Below are positions 61,999 to 64,000 of a stretch of 64,000 nucleotides of DNA, in pieces. Position numbers and translations under genes: made by a program. Numbering within the stretch: position 1 is the first letter of the stretch; each line of letters opens with the position of its first letter. The notes beneath the pieces are model-generated. The model did not search any database. It was not told the origin of the DNA and worked only from the letters and a program-made list of their open reading frames with translations. Source of the DNA: Yanshouia hominis. Lineage in GTDB: Bacteria; Bacillota; Clostridia; Oscillospirales; Ruminococcaceae. The DNA lies in contig JACRTB010000013.1 in assembly GCA_014385025.1 (NCBI GenBank), positions 19,432 to 83,431 of the forward strand, read 5' to 3'.

Positions 61999-62730
61999 AT
62001 GACTATGTTATCTCTTGCTAAATGGGTTTTTATTCTTTTTTTCTCTGTTATTTCTCTCGGTTATATTTATCATCTTCTCACTCGTCGCTATCTTAACCCA
62101 TATAAACTTACTATGATTTTTGGTAAAAAAGGTGCGGGTAAAACTACTCTTTTAACTAAGCTTGCCCTTAAATATCAGTCTCTCGGTGTCCCTGTATATT
62201 CTACCGAACGTATTCCGGGATGCTATCTCATTACTCCCGAAGATATTGGTTATATCGAACTTCAACCTGATTCCGTTCTTCTCATTGATGAGGTTGGTAT
62301 GATCTGGGATAATCGCAACTTCAAAAATTTTAAAACAGAGGTTAGAGATTGGTTCAAACTTCAGCGGCATCGCAGAATCACAGTTTTCATGTTCAGTCAG
62401 ACCTTTGACGTAGACAAAAAATTGCGCGATCTTACAGATAGTATGTATCTTGTTGAAAATAAATTCCGGGTGTTCAGCTATGCTAAGAAAATTCTCAAAA
62501 TGACAGTTCTTAATAAATCTACTGCCGAAAGCCCCTCGAAAATTGATGAAGATTTGGAATTTGAGAGCATTCTTCTTGCCCCTTGGGGAAGCCGCAAGTT
62601 TACATTTATTCCCAAATACGCCAAATATTTTGAATCTTTCAACTGCCCAGAACTCAAGCATAAGGAATTGCCTTTACTCCCGCCTTTTGATCTTCCTAAA
62701 AAAGCTAAAAATAAAAAGGACGCTATTTAG
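61999..62730 (+). CDS. Zot-like phage assembly ATPase (gpI)
   Basis: This 243-residue protein drives extrusion of filamentous phage through the membrane. A membrane helix sits near the N-terminus (WVFILFFSVISLGYIYHLL), not in the C-terminal half as in Ff gpI, and is followed by Walker A FGKKGAGKTTL and Walker B SVLLIDEVGMIWDNR, then the sensor region VFMFSQTFDVDKKLRDL. This set defines the Zot family and is the best single marker of an inovirus. AGGAGG sits nine bases before the ATG. The N-terminal anchor is usual for Gram-positive inoviruses. Confidence 0.93.
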   Translation: MTMLSLAKWVFILFFSVISLGYIYHLLTRRYLNPYKLTMIFGKKGAGKTTLLTKLALKYQSLGVPVYSTERIPGCYLITPEDIGYIELQPDSVLLIDEVGMIWDNRNFKNFKTEVRDWFKLQRHRRITVFMFSQTFDVDKKLRDLTDSMYLVENKFRVFSYAKKILKMTVLNKSTAESPSKIDEDLEFESILLAPWGSRKFTFIPKYAKYFESFNCPELKHKELPLLPPFDLPKKAKNKKDAI

Positions 62731-62739
62731 CGTCCTTTT
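62714..62739. terminator. Bidirectional terminator between the Zot gene and the minus-strand genes
   Basis: AAAAGGACGCT and AGCGTCCTTTT pair around ATTT. The two convergent stop codons lie inside the hairpin. Confidence 0.93.
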
Positions 62740-62986
62740 CTTTTCTTAGTTCTTCTCTAATTTCTTCTTCTAACAACATTTCATTTTTTATTTGTGCTCT
62801 TTTTATTTTCCCTGATAATATTAATGCTATTTTTATTATTCCGTACAAAAAGAAAAGGCTTATTGCATTAATTATTATTGTAAATGCTATTTGTTTTGGT
62901 TCACTAATTATTGTTGTAATTATTCCAAATATATATATTCCTATAAATACTTTTTCTATTAATCCTATTTTCTTTTTTTCTTTCAT
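62723..62986 (-). CDS. Small membrane protein cotranscribed with the phage repressor
   Basis: This 87-residue protein has two hydrophobic helices (VFIGIYIFGIITTIISE and AFTIIINAISLFFLYGIIKI) and a charged tail (EEEIREELRKEKDAK). It starts four bases inside the end of the RHH gene (ATGA-type overlap), so it is expressed with the repressor in the prophage state. This suggests a lysogeny-stage role such as superinfection exclusion or immunity; function not known. Confidence 0.65.
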   Translation of the reverse strand: MKEKKKIGLIEKVFIGIYIFGIITTIISEPKQIAFTIIINAISLFFLYGIIKIALILSGKIKRAQIKNEMLLEEEIREELRKEKDAK

Positions 62987-63165
62987 TTTTCATTTTCCTT
63001 CATGTCTTTTTCGATTAAATCATTGATATAGGCATTTAGACTCATTCCCTTTGATTCTGCGTGAGCTTTGATAATGTCTTTTTCTCCTCGTTTAACTCTT
63101 AGGCGTATATCTTCATACGCCTTTTTTTGATACTTTAAGATTGATTCGTTTGAATTTCGGCTCAT
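62983..63165 (-). CDS. Ribbon-helix-helix (Arc-like) repressor of the phage
   Basis: This 60-residue protein has an Arc/MetJ-type fold: a strand (DIRLRVKRGEKD) and two helices with the AESKGMSLNAYINDLI turn. The promoter region next to it holds three GGTACC-centred sites, one overlapping its own -35 element and one inside the divergent promoter. This strongly suggests it is the phage lysogeny repressor with autoregulation. GGGTGATAAA precedes the ATG. Confidence 0.85.
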   Translation of the reverse strand: MSRNSNESILKYQKKAYEDIRLRVKRGEKDIIKAHAESKGMSLNAYINDLIEKDMKENEK

Positions 63166-63187
63166 TTTATCACCCTTTCAGTTTTCA

Positions 63188-63293
63188 ATTATATCATAAA
63201 TAAATAAAGGTACCAATATATAAAATGTATATAATGGTACCACTATATTTGTTTATTTTACCGATTTACATAATGGTACCATTATGCTATACT
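63188..63293. promoter_or_regulatory. Divergent phage promoters with three GGTACC operators
   Basis: Leftward promoter: TTGGTA (complement of 63211-63216) and TATAAT (complement of 63188-63193), 17 apart. Rightward promoter: TTTACA (63265-63270) and TATACT (63288-63293), 17 apart. GGTACC occurs at 63209, 63236 and 63275; the third lies in TAATGGTACCATTA, a perfect 14-base palindrome in the rightward spacer. The first overlaps the leftward -35. Confidence 0.85.
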
Positions 63294-63300
63294 TATTACA

Positions 63301-63313
63301 GTAGCAAGGGGGC
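63301..63313 (+). repeat. Left arm of a long-range inverted repeat around a small phage gene
   Basis: GTAGCAAGGGGGC at the expected transcription start of the rightward promoter; its exact reverse complement is at 63486-63498. Confidence 0.85.
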
Positions 63314-63327
63314 AGAAAGGATATCAA

Positions 63328-63453
63328 ATGATAGTCAAATACAAATCCCTCACCAAAAAGCAAAAATATGAGTACATCGCAAATCAAATGAAATTGGCTG
63401 AAAAAGCTTATCTCAAGAAAAAAGAAGAAGAGGCCAAGCGCGGCAACGCTTAA
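63328..63453 (+). CDS. Small basic phage protein (41 residues)
   Basis: This highly charged helical protein (MIVKYKSLTKKQKYEYIANQ..., then a Lys/Glu-rich tail) is the first gene behind the rightward, repressor-controlled promoter. GAAAGGAT is its ribosome site. It could be an antirepressor or early regulator, but no family is recognised. It lies inside the loop of a 13-bp long-range inverted repeat. Confidence 0.6.
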   Translation: MIVKYKSLTKKQKYEYIANQMKLAEKAYLKKKEEEAKRGNA

Positions 63454-63485
63454 CCTCTAACCCGTAAGCAAAGGCCACTTGTTAA

Positions 63486-63498
63486 GCCCCCTTGCTAC
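63486..63498 (+). repeat. Right arm of the long-range inverted repeat
   Basis: GCCCCCTTGCTAC; pairs with 63301-63313, enclosing 172 bases with the small gene. Confidence 0.85.
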
Positions 63499-63549
63499 AC
63501 TCAATATTAGCAGACACAAGATAAAACGTCAAGAGAAGGAGATATAAAA

Positions 63550-63717
63550 ATGTGCTATGATTTTTACATTTACAAAGGTTCTGTTTACACTTCTGCCGCA
63601 TTACTTTACTGTTATGGTATTACTCCTAATGCTTTAGATGTTAAGTTTCTTGGCCGCTTCTCTGATTGGGAATCTGCTGATAGTTTCTTTCAATCCTCCA
63701 AAGCGAAAAAGTCTTAA
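63550..63717 (+). CDS. Small phage protein (55 residues)
   Basis: This short soluble protein (MCYDFYIYKGSVYTSAALLY..., acidic and aromatic-rich, Lys-rich end) follows AAGGAGATAT. No family recognised. It is the last small phage gene before the transposase start. Confidence 0.6.
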   Translation: MCYDFYIYKGSVYTSAALLYCYGITPNALDVKFLGRFSDWESADSFFQSSKAKKS

Positions 63718-63929
63718 CTATTAGGGGCATCCCGCCCCGTCCCCCTTCTCTTTGTCCAGCCCGTATCTACCCACCCTTACCGCGCAGGTAGTCAGAGTTT
63801 GCAAGCCATACGAGCGCAGACGGCCCTACAGCATTCCGGGGTGCAGTACCTGCCCGGCACGTTATTAAACCTTGAAAGGAAGTACAACAGGCGCGTAGTG
63901 GCGCTGTCAAACGGTGTGGAGGTAGTGCC
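63718..63929. other. GC-rich non-coding region before the transposase
   Basis: No gene is supported. The base composition changes abruptly from the AT-rich phage genes. It may hold the phage origin, or the left end of an insertion sequence, but no terminal repeat could be confirmed inside the window. Confidence 0.4.
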
Positions 63930-64000
63930 ATGGCAAAACATCTGACCGAAAAGCAACGCATAGAGCTTGAAACTTTATACCGCCTTGGATACAGCCGCCG
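63930..64000 (+). CDS. Start of an IS30-family transposase (cut by window end)
   Basis: The 23 visible codons (MAKHLTEKQRIELETLYRLG, then YSRR) match the N-terminal helix-turn-helix opening of IS30-family transposases. The ribosome site is GGAGG at 63919-63923. The rest is outside the window. Some inoviruses use IS30-type transposases for integration, so this may be the phage's own integration gene; alternatively it is an independent insertion sequence. Confidence 0.7.
   Translation, partial: MAKHLTEKQRIELETLYRLGYSR

Larger units (their letters stand above)
49870..64000 (+). mobile_element. Inovirus (filamentous phage) prophage, interrupted by an integrated element; right end beyond window
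   Basis: The phage genes are an ssDNA-binding-like protein, an HUH replication protein, a large signal-peptide-bearing coat/adsorption protein (broken), several tiny one-helix proteins, a candidate major coat protein with a terminator behind it, a Zot/gpI assembly ATPase, and an RHH repressor unit. Removing the 6.9-kb insert leaves about 7 kb, a normal inovirus size. The + strand is T-rich throughout, as in ssDNA phage coding strands. The boundaries are approximate: the left one is set by base composition and the right one is not seen. Confidence 0.88.

Overview
The window (64 kb, one end cut inside a gene at each side) looks like a chromosomal segment of an anaerobic, fermentative Clostridia, most likely an Oscillospiraceae/Ruminococcaceae-type gut bacterium. 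This is inferred from gene content: a Na+-pumping biotin decarboxylase with an OadG-like subunit, HemZ, CdaA-CdaR, Rrf2, an ECF-type BioY and a YebC/PmpR regulator. The host genes are GC-rich, with Shine-Dalgarno sites of the AGGAGG type.

Host part, 1-49.7 kb. 1-7 kb: a MalY-like PLP enzyme (cut by the window start), an M28 peptidase, a GNAT acetyltransferase, a frameshifted dicarboxylate/Na+ symporter and a repeat-bearing DUF4397-like protein. 7.7-15.5 kb: a yebC/3-hydroxyacid dehydrogenase pair, ApbE, a lipoprotein, two D-2-hydroxyacid dehydrogenases and an AIM24 protein. 15.9-24.2 kb: an RHH protein, ClpB, an L-2-hydroxyacid (lactate-type) dehydrogenase, BioY behind BirA-like operators, a MoxR/vWA pair and an aromatic acid exporter-like protein. 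24.6-28.3 kb: a four-gene Na+-translocating acyl-CoA decarboxylase operon (alpha, OadG-like, biotin carrier, beta). 28.4-30.6 kb: an Rrf2-CcdA-TlpA/rhodanese redox operon with a clear palindromic operator. 31-40.6 kb: exonuclease III, a lone hisE, a zinc-ribbon protein, and a tightly overlapping run recJ-relA-dtd-MBL hydrolase-hemZ-kinase. 41.4-49.6 kb: a COG2509-type flavoprotein, cdaR, cdaA, ispF, ispD, a coiled-coil protein, and a divergent lysR/yeiH pair.

From about 49.9 kb the base composition becomes AT-rich and the + strand visibly T-rich. This is an inovirus (filamentous phage) prophage. It has an ssDNA-binding-like protein, an HUH replication protein, a string of tiny membrane proteins, a candidate major coat protein followed by a terminator, a Zot/gpI ATPase, and a divergent RHH repressor switch with GGTACC operators. 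At the window edge lies the start of an IS30-family transposase, which may be the phage integration enzyme.

The most striking feature is nested mobility. A roughly 6.9-kb integrative mobilizable element (51723-58610) carries a large serine recombinase, a MobV relaxase, a pMV158-type oriT, a RepA-like initiator and three opposite-strand cargo genes. It is inserted inside the phage's large coat/adsorption gene, directly after the signal peptide. The two gene halves, 51633-51722 and 58609-59973, are in register across a shared GT dinucleotide, with one in-frame TAG at the join. The phage also carries an odd tRNA-like sequence between its ssDNA-binding and replication genes.
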